Below are positions 45,173 to 57,053 of a DNA stretch of 64,000 bases, one piece after another; within the stretch, counting starts at the first letter, position 1; each line of letters opens with the position of its first letter. The translations under genes and the position numbers were made by a program. Origin of the DNA: Bretschneidera sinensis (lineage: Eukaryota; Streptophyta; Magnoliopsida; Brassicales; Akaniaceae); contig CM043699.1 of NCBI GenBank assembly GCA_023935145.1, positions 76,979,138-77,043,137 of the forward strand, in the 5' to 3' direction. The notes under the pieces are model-generated. The model ran no database searches and had not been told where the DNA came from. It was given only the letters and a program-made list of their open reading frames with translations.

Positions 45173-47316
45173 TGTACTATAATACTCGTATTCATAAAGT
45201 AAGGGTAAAGAAGTAATTTAATAAATATAATATAGAATTAAAATAATATATATACATGAAAGAATTATTATTGAATAAAATAATTCTCTTGAAAAAAAAA
45301 AACTGGATGCATGGTGGTGTAGTTACAAAGAAAAAAAGAATAAAAAAAAGGGATGTGTTCAGGTGTGGGTAAGAAGAAGAAAAAAAAAGGCTTTAAAAAA
45401 AATGTGCAACACCTGGAATCTAGGTGTTGCCAAAAAAGAAAGGGTGATGTGTTGTGTATTATGCATGATACACAGCACAAAAGGTGAACAGTGGATGGGG
45501 GGGGGGGCAAAATTTGCATATATATGTTGTTTCTTTATATTTTTTTATACTTACCAAATCCTGATTGATTTTCTTTCTTTTACAATTCAAACTACTCTAT
45601 TTCTCTAAACACTTGGGAACCAAAAGAAAGATTGAAAGAGTAAATTTTGGAAGGGTTTACGAGAGAATTTTATAGAGAGTCACAAGAAGCTCTAAGAAAA
45701 ATAGAAGGTAATAACATGAGTTTTATTTTTGAGATCTAGCATACATGAAATTTCTCGGAATTCAATGTGAGAATTTTCAAAGGGTGCGAATTATGAAGGA
45801 ATTGAAGAATAAATTAGAAATTTTAATATAAATATTATGTCAAGCATTGACGATCAGCAACTGGGAGAAATTGCTGAGAGAAGCAAGAAATGCAAGAAGG
45901 TGATCCACGGGTAGCTCTAAGTGCTACGTGATGAGTTAGATTTACTTTAAGTAATCAAGATAAAAATGAAATATATAGTGATAGTATTTGAATAAATCAT
46001 TAACTTATGATTTGGTGATAGATGAAAGTTGGTTGATAGGTATGATAAGAATAGTGGATGTGTAGAGAATTATTTTATGAGAAATAATATTATTGGAATA
46101 ATGAGTCGATGTAATAATAAAGGTGATTCTTGACGAGCTATGGTTGATGATTTGATATGATTTATGAGGAAAGGAATTTAGTGGATCTTGAAGAGCTATG
46201 GTTGATGATTTGATATGATTTATGAGGACAGGAATTTAACGGAATTTTTCAGATAATAATTTGAGAATAATCAGGATAGCTAATTTGAATGTTTGAAGAC
46301 ATGCTTGTTTCTATATTATTGTTCATATGCATATTTCATATCATTATTCATATGCATATGCATGAAATAAAAGAACTAGAAAGGCTGTCGGTCTAAATGA
46401 AAATCGTGACAGCCGGTATATGCTAGAAATAAAAGAACCAGGAGGGTAGCCGGTCTAAATGAGAATAAAAGAACCGGGAAGGCAGTCGGTCTAAATACGA
46501 ATGAAAGAACTAAGAAGGCATGCGGTCTAAATGAGAATGAAAGAACCGGTCTAAGATAAAAACATGTTGACATGTGGGAAGATGTTCCCAATAATAATAA
46601 CATTTAAATTCATGCATTGCATTTGCTTAAATATTGATTGTTATTACTTGAGATGCTAAGGTGCTATTCATGACTGTAAATTTATTGATAGATGAATGAG
46701 TCATACAGAGAGACAATTATGCTGAGAAGAAATATGGAAATATTAAATGATTAGAATTATCTAGGTGACTGATTATATGTTGTGAACCTTATAATAAGGT
46801 AATTATGAGATAGAATTGATAGTCTCAAAATGATGATTAATTATATGAAAAGAAGAGATTTATAAAGGATGGGGAATTGATATGAGTAGTGATAATAGAA
46901 TGTTATTATCAAAATATATAAGATATAGATAAATGAATATTGGAAGACTACTTATACTAATTGAATACTTCTAGTAAGTTTAATTCATTGAGCTTGTGAA
47001 GCTCACTCCTCATTGTACAATAATTTCAGGTAGCAGGCAAGACAAATAGTTTGGTGAGTTGAGATTCAGACGAAGTCATTATCTGTAAGCCACGTGGTTC
47101 ACATCCTCATACTAATGAGAAAATGTAAATATTCATGCATATTATGTTGTATAAAATGTTTAAGTTGAGATCTGAATAATGTATCTCCCCTATTAAGGGT
47201 TGAGGATCGATGTAAACAATTTCAGTTGTATTATTTTTTGCATATATGTGTCGTGTTGGGATTTCAAAAAGTGACGACACGCCTCAGGAGTGGCCAACCC
47301 GAGATGAGTTATTACA
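45173..47316 (+). repeat. Element G 5' LTR (~2.1 kb)
   Basis: The right end ...GAGTTATTACA at 47316 is followed by the primer site. The left end, TGTACTATAATACTCG, resembles Tekay/Del LTR starts, so the left limit is probable, not certain. Contains a ~57-bp direct duplication (46125-46240) and the ~40-bp repeat below. A poly-G run of 10 lies at 45498-45507. Confidence 0.6.
46365..46556 (+). repeat. ~40-bp tandem repeat in G LTR
   Basis: Four to five variants of AAAAGAACCGGGAAGGC followed by AGTCGGTCTAAATGAGAAT. Confidence 0.8.
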
Positions 47317-47320
47317 ATTT

Positions 47321-47332
47321 TGGTGTCAGTGC
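47321..47332 (+). other. Element G primer-binding site (decayed iMet type)
   Basis: TGGTGTCAGTGC, matching TGGTATCAGAGC (complement of plant initiator tRNA-Met) at 10 of 12 positions, four bases after the LTR. Confidence 0.65.
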
Positions 47333-47417
47333 ATTAGGTTTTATAATTCTGTAGACTGCATAAAAAGTAAGAAAATGGGAGATTAAAACAAATTATATTC
47401 TAATGAATAGTCTAAGG

Positions 47418-48533
47418 ATGACACGTGGATGTGCTAGAGCTAGAGTTAGAGTTCTTGATTTAAGAGGGCGTGGTAAACCCCCAATATTTTGACAAGTCGA
47501 GGTTGAATCTGAATCTGTAGTTCCTAGAAGGAAACCTGTTGACAGTATAATTGATATTAGTAGAGGTGTGAGAGAATCAGAAGTTGAAAGAAATGAGCTA
47601 AGATAAGCTCTTACACATGCTATTGAGAAAATTAATGTAATAGATGATAAAGTTGATAGCCTATAGCATAGACTTGATGAACAGGATAGAGCAGTGCCTG
47701 AGGTTGTTGTAAATCCAGTAATGGTAAATGTTCAAAAGGGGAAAAGTGAGTTTATGCACAAGATTCAGAGAGATTGTTTTGTTAGATATATTAAGTCGAA
47801 TGCCTTGTTGTTTAAAGGATCTATCAATCTTTTAAGCCTGAGTTTTGGGTGAAACATGTGAGAGATTATTTGGTATTTTACTAGTAACTAACATTCAGAG
47901 GGTTGGAATAGGTTTAAGGAGATTTTCCTTGATAAATACTTTTCTTAGACCTTTAGAGCCCAACAAGATAGAGATTTTATTTATTTGAGGCAAATATGTT
48001 GACTGTGGCTCAGTATGATAGAAAATTTATGGTCTTGTCAATGGTTGTACCGAAAATGGTAGACCTAGAGGAGAAGAACTGTAAGAGGTCCAAAGATAAA
48101 CTATATTTTAAGATTTGATCGAAACTATCTTACATGAGACATATGAATTATGTCAGGTTAGCGGATATAACACTTTAGATTGGGAAAGATCTTATGGAGT
48201 TTAAGGGAAAGAGAAAGAGTGGTTAAAGAGGCTTAGACATGAAGGTTCTAGAGATAGTGGTAGTATGAGTGTACAAGGTGAGAGACCACCCCAGATGGGG
48301 CGTTCCTTGTCACAAGGAACTGTAGTACGGAGTCAGCGGCAAGCAAGATCTGTTACTTTTGTAGCTCAAAGTAATATTGGTGGGAACCCTAGATTTGAAA
48401 GATAGGTTCTGGGAACTGGAAGTTATGGTAAAGGTGGGAGTGTACTACCTAGAGGATGTGATAAAGTGATAGAACGTGTTATAGATGTAATCCGAAAAGA
48501 TATTTATCCCAGAATTGTCCTAATTTGAGGTGC
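47418..48533 (+). pseudogene. gag: Element G gag remnant
   Basis: ATG at 47418 opens MTRGCARARVRVLDLRGRG, a basic start typical of chromovirus gag. Later pieces in shifting frames match the capsid core (EGWNRFKEIFLDKYF, AQQDRDFIYL, TVAQYDRKFMVL). The zinc knuckle CYRCNPKRYLSQNC (48478-48520) has Tyr in place of the His ligand. Several stops and frameshifts. Confidence 0.8.
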
Positions 48534-49582
48534 CTTGTATGTAGAAAGGTAGACATATCAATATTGGTTAATTCTTGTGCAACCCATTCTTTTGCATCTA
48601 ATGTATTTATGAAGTTTATTGATGCATGTATTAGTTCTTTAATGCATAATAGTATTGCTGAAGTTCCCACTAGAGATAGAGTGATAATCATAAATGTTTC
48701 CAAGAGTTGTGTGATTCGTATCGATAATAGAGAATCTGAAGCTGATTTATTATCTTTGAATATAGTTGATTGTTTTAGAAAGAATTAGTGTTCAAGATAT
48801 GGACATGAAGAGTTTAACTTTCAGGAAGAACATAAGAGAGACTCAAACTATCTTATTTTGCTCGGACTACTAGTAGATGATTGAAGAAGGGTGGTGAGGA
48901 GTATTTGGCATACATAATGGATTCTAAAAAGGAAAATAGGAAGTTAGAAAAAATCTTAGTGGTGAAAGGTTATTCAAATGTATTTCTTGATGAGTTGCCT
49001 AATTTACCTTATAGTAGAGAGATTGAGTTTTCATGGATGTGATTCTGGTTTCTGAACCTATTTCAATAGTACTCTACATAATAAGACCTGTTGAATTGAG
49101 AGAACTGAAGGTTTAACTTTAATAATTGTTAGACAAATAATTTATTTGACCAAGTGTGTCACCATGGGGAGCCTTTGTATTGTTTATGAAGAAGAAAGAT
49201 GGAACGATAAGGTTATGTATAAATTACAGACAGTTGAATAAAATAACCATTAAAAAATATATCTTTTGTCCAGAATGGATGATTTGTTTGAAATGTAGTA
49301 GAGAGAGAGAGAGGGTATTTTCAGAAATGGACTTGAGATCAAGAAATTGACTATAGCTCCAGTATTGGTGTTTCTTTCTGGTGATGAAGGATTTGTGGTG
49401 TATAGTGAAGCGTCACATCAATGGTTAGGATGTGTGTAACATAGGAAAGCTGTAGCCTATACTTCTAGGTAATTGAAGAATCATAATAGAAATTACCCCA
49501 CTTGTAGCTTAGATTTGGTTGCCATAGTGTTTACTTTAAAGATTGGAGACATCATCTGTATGGAGCCACTTGTTAGATATTC
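48534..49582 (+). pseudogene. pol: Element G pol remnant I: protease, RT start, RNase H start
   Basis: The protease motif reads LVNSCATHSF (48560-48600), with Asn in place of the catalytic Asp. Reverse transcriptase N-terminal motif [20 protein letters not shown] is at 49159-49218. After SEMDLRS near 49341 the frame jumps to [24 protein letters not shown], so the central part of reverse transcriptase including its YMDD is deleted. RNase H then runs to 49582 (RNYPTCSLDLVAIVFTL) and is cut by the solo LTR insertion. Confidence 0.85.
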
Positions 49583-49587
49583 ATTGA
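49583..49587. other. Target-site duplication of solo LTR, left copy (ATTGA)
   Basis: ATTGA before the LTR start TGATTACG; the identical copy is at 51040-51044. Removing the insert and one copy restores the RNase H reading [10 protein letters not shown]. Confidence 0.95.
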
Positions 49588-51039
49588 TGATTACGCCCAA
49601 AACATAACGCGGTTATTATAGTATAGTTTTGGGGTGTCGATTCCACAGGGAAATAAGTTAAGTACAACAGAAGGTGTAAACCTCAACACAAACGATAAAA
49701 GATTAAAAGAATCTAAGTTGTTTGAGAAAAAGGGTAATTGTGTAAATAAGTTTAAAATAAAAATGACAAGGTTCCGAAAATCCTCCATAGGTTTGTTGCT
49801 CTAATCCTAACTTGATTCAGTTGTTTTTATCTCGATTGCAAGTTTCACATCCCAAACAGGCAATCGAAAAATATTCAATTAAAGCGCATTTATAAATCCT
49901 AATGTAATTGTTATGAAATCTTCTTTACTTTCAAGCACACATGACCTAACTTATAAATTATCAAGAGACGACGATATATCTAAACGACAATACCGCAGCA
50001 ATGGACAAATCTATAAAAGAGATCTACCGGACTCAATCACACCCAAACAGGTACACATAAGAAAAGCCTGACTGAACTTATATGGAAAAGAAGCATGCAA
50101 CCACCAGAGTTATAATAAATCTACTAATTAAATTAAAGAATAAAACATAACAATATTTAACGAAAATAATTCCAACTACAACCGAATCAAATAAAGGAAA
50201 AATAAGAACAACTACACCTAGGGATTCATCCCTTCGCCTTTCTTGGAGACTAGCCGGCCATGGGGCTCATGCGTCCTCGAGTTGCCTCCGGCCTCCCAAC
50301 GATCATCTCTCCCGACCTTCAAACTTTAAACTTTGGGTTCCTCCTAAAGGCCCTCTGGATTGCTCCTAAAGACCCTCTGGATTCATCCCCGATTGATGCT
50401 TCAAAGCTGAAGTGGAGTAGGCCTTTTATAGGGAAATACCATGAGTGCAATGTGTTTCCAATCTGATGTGGGATGTGGGATATAGAAATGTGTTTTCCAA
50501 CCAATGTGGGATGTGGGATTTAAGCCCAAAATTGCGCTGAAATCTCGCACAGCCCGTACAGCCTGACCTTTGTCTACTTAAACTGCCATAACTTTCTCTA
50601 GAAAAATCCTTTTGACGAACTGTAAAATTCTCCAGAAAATAGACTTCCGGATCTTCCTAAGAATATATGGCTTATCTCCTGGTTCTTCTTGTATCAATAA
50701 AGTTAATTTTTAAAGATGATTGATATGTACGGGCAATTCTGGTAATTTAGTGAAACTCCTTTCCAGTGCGGGCAGCAGTTGTTGCTCTTTTAAGCCCTCC
50801 ATCTTGTCCTTTCGGAAGCATTCTTTCACTCTAGTATGCCTCGAGTCTTTGTGCTTCAAGCAATGATAACTTTTCCTCCTCTTTTGAGCTTAAAGTACCT
50901 GAAAATGCACCGAAATAGATCAATGATCAATGAATGATACTTTAGAGTTGTTAACGTATAAAAGTGCAATTAAAACCTAGATTAACCCTAAAGTGATAAC
51001 AGTTAAGTACTGTTAAGATGCATTTTATGACTCTCATCA
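49588..51039 (-). repeat. Solo LTR of the element A family (1452 bp)
   Basis: A complete LTR (TGATTACGCCC...CTCTCATCA, plus-strand reading) with no internal sequence and perfect ATTGA duplications on both sides. This is the product expected from recombination between two LTRs of an inserted element. Orientation (minus) follows element A. Confidence 0.95.
50423..50474 (-). promoter_or_regulatory. LTR promoter: USE-like motif plus TATA, 33-bp spacing
   Basis: Minus strand ATCCCACATCA (50464-50474), 33 bp, TATAAAAG (50423-50430). One base off the USE consensus, as in the A 3' LTR. Confidence 0.55.
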
Positions 51040-51044
51040 ATTGA

Positions 51045-52088
51045 TCATAAGAGTTTGACATACTTACCTACCCAGAGAGAGTTGAATTTGAGGCAAAGAT
51101 GGTGGATGGAGTTGATTAGTGACTATGATTGTATAATTCACTATCATCTAGAAAATGCGAAGGTGATAGCTGATGCATTGAGTGGAAAATCAACAAGAAG
51201 ATTGACTGCTATTGAAAGTCATGATGGTTAATTGATGATAGATTAAGAGAGATAAGAATGAAGTTGAATATTAGTGATAGATGATCATTGTTAACAATAT
51301 GGTTGTACAGTCATCCATTGTAAAATGCTTGTTAGAGATGCAAGGTAGAGATGAAGAGATAGAAAAGATTAAGCATTGACTGCTTACTAGAAAGCAATAT
51401 GAGTTCAAAATTTGAAATGAGGGTATTTTGGTATTGGAACATAGGATTTGTGTTCCCAATGATGCGACGTTGAGAAAGAAGATATTGAGAGAGGTACATG
51501 ATGATGTATATTCGATGCACCCGAGTAACAATAAGATGTATAGAGGGTTGAGACAGAATTACTGGTGGTCAAGATTGATGATGGATGTAGCTGAATATAT
51601 TTCTAGATGTTTAGTTTATCAGTAAGTGAAGTTAGAGAATAAACATTCAGGAGGCCAACTACAGCCTCTTCTTGTGTTGAATGACCATAGAAAAATGTGA
51701 GTATGGATTTTGTTTATGGATTTATCTATACTCAGAGAGTTCACGATACAGTGCAAGTGATAGTAGATAGAATTTTAAGTCATTTCAATTTCTTCCAATT
51801 AAAATTAATTGGAATCCTAAAAAGTTGGTTGAACTGTATGTAGCTGAGATTATGAGGTGGTATGGAGTACTATTGAGCATAGTATCATTTAGAGATGCTA
51901 GATTTACATCTTGGTTTTGGAGAGGCTTTTAGAAAGCCATGTGTACACAGTTGCAGTTTATTACAACTTTTCATCCTTACACAATTGAGTAGACAAAAAG
52001 GATTATTAGAGTACTAGAAGATATGTTAAGGGCAAATATGGTGAGTTTCTCAGAAAGTTGGGATGTTTACTTGCCCTCGATTGAATTT
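51045..52088 (+). pseudogene. pol: Element G pol remnant II: RNase H end and integrase
   Basis: Resumes with [20 protein letters not shown] and [21 protein letters not shown] (51048-51190). The integrase zinc region follows (HDDVYSMHPSNNKMYRGLRQNYWW, 51495-51580). The core is damaged: FRDARFTSWFW replaces SDRDPRFTSxFW, and HPYTIE-stop-TKR replaces the catalytic HPQTDGQSER region. It ends near 52088 (SWDVYLPSIEF). Confidence 0.85.
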
Positions 52089-52094
52089 TGTTGT

Positions 52095-52147
52095 GGTATC
52101 TCCTCTAGCTCTGATATCCCTATTGGGTATCTCCTCTAGCTCTGATA
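52095..52147 (-). repeat. 31-bp direct duplication including the primer site
   Basis: GGTATCTCCTCTAGCTCTGA (plus strand) occurs at 52095 and again at 52126, so the iMet primer site and start of the leader are present twice, the inner copy reading TGATATCC instead of TGATACCA. Confidence 0.8.
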
Positions 52148-52150
52148 CCA
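52139..52150 (-). other. Copia H primer-binding site (initiator tRNA-Met)
   Basis: TGGTATCAGAGC on the minus strand, one base from the LTR end: an exact 12-base match to the usual plant copia primer site. Confidence 0.85.
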
Positions 52151-52151
52151 C

Positions 52152-53120
52152 TGTTGGGAAACCACCTTAATGATGCCTAGGTGATGGTCTTCCAAACACC
52201 CAAGTCTAGAATGACTTGTAAAGAAAAGAAACAGCACACGAAGCAAGAAAGAAAGGCACAACAATTGTTATTAAGGTTCGACAATAGCCTACGTCCCCAT
52301 GAGTTCCTCCGAACTCTCTGCACTAAACCAATGAGTTATTACAATCCAACAACACCTCTCCAAGAATCCACAAGTTCTTTGAGAAACAAAGAAGAGAACA
52401 AGAAAGTGATAAGGTCTTGAGTTACCTTGGAACTTTCCCCATTGGAAATTCCACTTACAAGTCCCTTGAATCCCCTTTCTATACTAATCTCTCTCTTTAC
52501 AACCAGCCTCTCTAATGAGTCCCTCTTGTATGTCTGTGTCTTTACACTCTCACATAATTCTCTTGTTCACATGTTCTATCACACACACACACTTGTGTTT
52601 CTATCACATTACATTCACAAGTTCTCTTGTTGTTGTTATGTTGAGATTGAGTCTAGGTGACCCTTTATATAGTGCACCACTTCTTGAACTTATCTTGAAG
52701 TCAATCTCCACCCTTAGATCTTGAGGACTAATCAAACTTAGCCTTTGATCAAGTCTAAGTGAACCTATGCATTTTGTACATGTCTCGCAAACTCAACTAA
52801 AGGTTGAACCAATGTGCATCAGTGTGCCTTCAGGCCGCGGCCTAGAATAGGGCACGCTGCGGCCTGAAACAGGGCATACTTGCTGTCCCTATGGGTGCCG
52901 TGGCCTGGGGGAGGCAACGCCGCGGTTTGCCCCTTCCTCTAGCACTCCTCCTTGCTGGGCGCCGCGGCTTCGACAAGGTTAGGCCGCGGAGAGTGCATTC
53001 CTTTGCCTTGCTGCAAGGTGAGGCGCACACACTCCCAAGGTGTGGCGCACACTTGTGTGCACTCCTTTAACATGCTGAACTTCACTTTTCTTCTCCCATT
53101 TAAACCTTAGACAAACTCCA
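52152..53120 (-). repeat. Copia H LTR (969 bp)
   Basis: Minus strand TGGAGTTTGTCTAAGG...TTTCCCAACA. Homologous throughout to 2119-3082. TATA box TATATAA at 52665-52671. Confidence 0.85.
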
Positions 53121-53321
53121 AAAATCTCTACCTTTGTCTAGGTGATTAAACCCAAACCCATTATGCTGAGAACTATTGGATCCAAACTCATCTTGAATCA
53201 TCATTCAACCGACTCCAATCCTAAGAAGTTCAAGGTAATGATTGAACCTTCTTAGAGGTAGAACCTTGGTACCCAAACCTGTAGGACTTTTTTCCATGGC
53301 TTTCTTATCAACATGAATGCA

Positions 53322-54325
53322 TCATTTCGTACCATTTTTCAGAATGTAATGATACCAAACATCCATATGCTTTATCCTCTCATGGAACACCGAATTCATC
53401 CACAAGTGCCACGCACTTTGGATATCCAAAGACACCACCACCTGCTCTTTTAGAACCATCCACTCATCCAACAACTCTTTGCACCATATAACCTCCTTTA
53501 TGGCTTCCGAAGCCACTATGTATTCTACCTCCGTTGTTGAGAGTGCTACCACCGGCTATAACCAAGCCTTCCAATACCTCAGCAACCACTTCATCCCAAG
53601 CCAAAGCTCTTTTCTGGGATTACTCACAGATCTACTAAGAACACCCATTGCCTGAGAAATATCGGGTCTAGTTCTCGCCATCATGGACATGACTAGTCCA
53701 ACCGCACTAGAGTAAGGATTCTCCTCATCCATTCCAGGACATCGTTCGCTGGAGAACTTGAAATGACCAGCAAAGGTAACCTTCACTGGTTTACCATCTT
53801 CCATAGAAGACCGAGAAACCTTCAACCCGTTTCTCTCCCGTTCCTGAATTTTTCTCATACCAAGGATCTTTTGTGTAAGGCTAAGATCCTTCCTCTCGAA
53901 CTCCTCACTGAGTTGAGATGTAAACCTTTTCATCCTCTCCCCGCTGTTCCCAACTAACAGCATATCAATGACAAAGACGAGGATACTCACTATTTTCTCC
54001 ACCTTGTGTTCAGGTGAGAAAGTTTCTATGAAATCTATGTCTTCTCTTCTTGTGAACCCCTTCTCCACCAACCTAGCCTTGTTCTGGACTTCATCTTCTG
54101 GATGGTACTCTTCTTTGATCTTGTAAGTCCACTTACAATCAACAACTCTCTATTTTCCCAGAATGTGCACCAATTCCTAGAAGTTGTTATTCCTCAAAGA
54201 ATCCATTTCTTCCTCCATAGCTAGCTTCCATCTTAGTGAATCCTTATATCCCATGGCATCAATGTAAGTCTCTTGTTCACTCATCTCTCCTTCTGTCCAA
54301 GGTGCTGCTGCATCCGCAGCATCCT
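53322..54325 (-). pseudogene. pol: Copia H pol remnant: RT and RNase H with internal deletion
   Basis: Minus strand gives VEKGFTRREDIDFIETFSPE, then jumps to VSILVFVIDMLLVG, so about 100 residues of the reverse transcriptase centre (MDVKTAFLHG to the segment before the catalytic strand) are deleted. The catalytic YVDD is replaced by VFVIDM. RPDISQAMGVLSR and KELWLGMKWLLRYW follow, and RNase H reads LSTTEVEYIVASEAIKEVIW. A frameshift near 53555 separates the two parts. Upstream, 54080-54325 still carries the linker in broken frames. Confidence 0.88.
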
Positions 54326-54327
54326 GT

Positions 54328-55598
54328 TGTGCATTTATCTACCTAAATAAATAAGTAAATAATCGTACTTGTTTTACTTGCGAGTGCACAAGGTCAACTT
54401 AGTAGTATAGTGTGCGAATGCAAGATCATCTCCACATGGATTGGTAAATTTAACTTTAGAATTAGTTTCTAAATAATGAAATAAAAATAAGAGAAATAAA
54501 TATTGAGTTGAAATAATAAAGATAAAGGTGTAGGGACTTGGTATCCACCACTAATCATGCTACCACAACAAAACAGTATGCCAATGCTTTACTCATGTCA
54601 TGAATACCTAAGGTTTGTCAACCTAAGGGCATGGTATCTACTCCTTAAGCTATTGATTTCCCTAAGCAATGAGTTAGGCATGGTATCTACTCTAACTCTT
54701 TCTCTCTCAAAGGATTCAGCATGGTGTATACTGAGTTGTTCCTTAAGAGAGCATAGGATCTGAGGAAATCGACAACCACATGGGACCTAGGGCATGGTAT
54801 CTACTCCCGGTTTTCTATGTTGATTAACCCAAGAATCCGGCATGGATATCTTTTGTTATAAATATTAAAGCCAGGACTCAGTCATCTAAATTGATTCAAC
54901 TAACTAATCCATACCACATGCATATGTTGATCAGACACACACATATGAGGAATTTAAATAAAAACAGGTATTAATCAAGTTAAGTAACACAACATGAATA
55001 TCGCAAAGGCACCAATACTGAATTATTGAATAAACATAATTAGGGCTTCAACCAAGCCCTTACTAAAAGTTTAAGTACACATAATAAAAATAAAGGAAAG
55101 AAGAAACCCGAGAGAAGAGTCATCAATTCTCCCCTACTGTTTCCTTCTTCGGTCTCCCCGAACAAAAACTAAACTAAAGGGAAGATATGCTCCTCAAAAG
55201 AGAGATCCCTCTTTCTATGTTTTACAAGGCTATTTATAAAGTTTAAGTAACCCTGGAAACCCTAGGAGTCTTAAAACAAAACCCTAATTTATTTCCAAAA
55301 CAGGTTCTGTCATTTTACTGTTTACTGTCGTACGTGTGCGCTCGATCGTTCGTCAAGTGCGCGCGAGCGCAGGTACTATGCACTCGATCGCAGGTCTCCT
55401 ATGCTCGATCGCACCTACCAGATGACAGCTTGTTCTAGATTTTCTCTTTAAGCCCGAGAAGCTTCCAAATTGCTTCTCCAAAAACCTATAAAAACCCATA
55501 AAACACAGAAAAGAAGTAAAATAGACTAAAATACGCACACTAAGGGTTTAACAAGTGTAAATTAAGGGGCTTAAATATGGATATTTAAGCTCCTATCA
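54328..55598 (-). repeat. Element D LTR copy 1 (1271 bp)
   Basis: Plus-strand reading TGTGCATTTATC...CTCCTATCA. Minus-strand TATA box TATAAATA at 55231-55238. A cluster of GATCGAGC-type motifs at 55331-55424. Left of it lies copia H. Confidence 0.85.
55331..55424. promoter_or_regulatory. GATCGAGC-type motif cluster in D LTR
   Basis: Four variants of GCTCGATCGC or its reverse in 94 bp, rich in CG dinucleotides within an AT-rich LTR. Equivalent clusters are at 59169-59266 and 63056-63143, and a weaker set lies in the internal regions (57935-57997, 61815-61868). Element C LTRs hold a related block near 26005 and 34829. A regulatory role is only inferred. Confidence 0.4.
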
Positions 55599-57053
55599 CA
55601 CCCCCAAACTTACATATTGCTAGTCCCTTAGCAATACAAAACTAAAAACTAAAGAAAAAATAATAACGAAGATAAATTCAGTATTCATGTTTATGTAAAA
55701 ACCTGGGTTGCACAAAAAACTATGATGGTAGTTCATGAGTAAGTTTATAATAAAAACACATTTTTTACACAAGGCTAGTTTAAGGCATCACAAGTTGACT
55801 TAGTGTATGTGGTGGATTAGCACATAAAAGATGAAACTTCCAAATATTTCTAATGTATAGTGTTTCGGTGTCCAAACCTTCATCGAATTCCTTGTTAGAC
55901 AAAACAAAAATGACATAGTTTTTACTTCTTTTCTTTTTCTTTCATCATGAGATCTTTGCCATGTTGAGTTCCATTTAAGCTTTCTAATTGACCCTTGTAG
56001 CGACTGTTTAGCAAATGACTCCCAAACCAGATGATTCTAGGGCATTAGGTGTGAAGACACCCCTATGGACTTATTAACTCGAGTAAAAAAGGCTACGAAA
56101 CTAACAGGTCTTAATGCTTCTAAGCAAAAAGCCCCACCTTTTGACATGAACACTCACGGCTTAGTGAGGCAAGAGGTCCAGTTACTCAGCAAAATTTTTG
56201 TTTTATGATCATTAAATGCTTAATCCCCACCTTTTGACATGAACTCTCAATGCTTACTGAGGCAAGAGGTCCAATTACTCAGCGAAAATTTTATTTAATG
56301 ATCATTAGGAGCATTTTATTTTCTCTTTTTGCATGATGGATATTTTTCTCTTTATTTGTCTATGCCAAATTGTTTATCTAACAAGTTATTTGATTATGAT
56401 TAAGTCATCGAAACGTATATATTAAAATTACATGTCATACTCAACACAAATGCGTGCTAATGTGCTCGTGTCAAATCTGGATCAAACTCATGAATTCTTA
56501 AGTTCCTTGAGGTAGGTAACTAACTTTTAAAATTCTTATTACTAGAATATGTGTTATAGATTGTAAGATTACTAATGAAGTATTATCATAAATTTTTTTT
56601 GTAAACAACCAAAATTTTTCATTAAATATGAATATGTATTTATCAAAAAAAAAATAGGACATAGTGTGTGATTGTAACTGTGTCTCCCATACCCCCAAAC
56701 ATAAAATACACATTGTCTTCAATGTGAATGACATGGAAAGATCTGACCTGGGAGATGGGGAACTTAGGTGGATAGCATGGCTCATAGCACGCCCCCAAAC
56801 TTGAACTTTGATGCACATAGTGTCCCTAAAAAAAAGAAAAACTAACGTAATATGTGAAAAATAAATAGTACGAAAAATAAATAAATAACAATAAATATGA
56901 AAAGTAATAAAAATAAAAGGATAAGCTGTGGAGTGCCTCCCATGAGCGCTAAGTTTAAAGTCTTCAGTTGGACCAAGCCTTATTTTTCCTCAAAACTAAG
57001 ATTGGCAGTAACTAGCACAGGTGGTGTCTTATTCTCTCCCATATAAGCATAAG

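Larger units (their letters stand above)
45173..52088 (+). mobile_element. Tekay/Del-like chromovirus G, decayed and 3'-truncated
   Basis: Order on + strand: 5' LTR (45173-47316), iMet-type primer site (47321 on), gag (47418 on), protease, reverse transcriptase, RNase H, integrase. The solo LTR at 49588-51039 interrupts RNase H, and the element breaks off in the integrase at about 52088, where copia remnant H begins. No 3' LTR is seen. All coding parts are broken. Confidence 0.8.
52089..54327 (-). mobile_element. Ty1/copia remnant H with internal sequence on both sides of one LTR
   Basis: Minus-strand order is: pol fragment (54325-53322), purine tract, LTR (53120-52152), iMet primer site (52150-52139), then about 50 bp of leader ending at gypsy G sequence. 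A normal 3' LTR would be followed by flanking DNA, not by a primer site. Related to the copia element at 1-3082. Confidence 0.8.
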
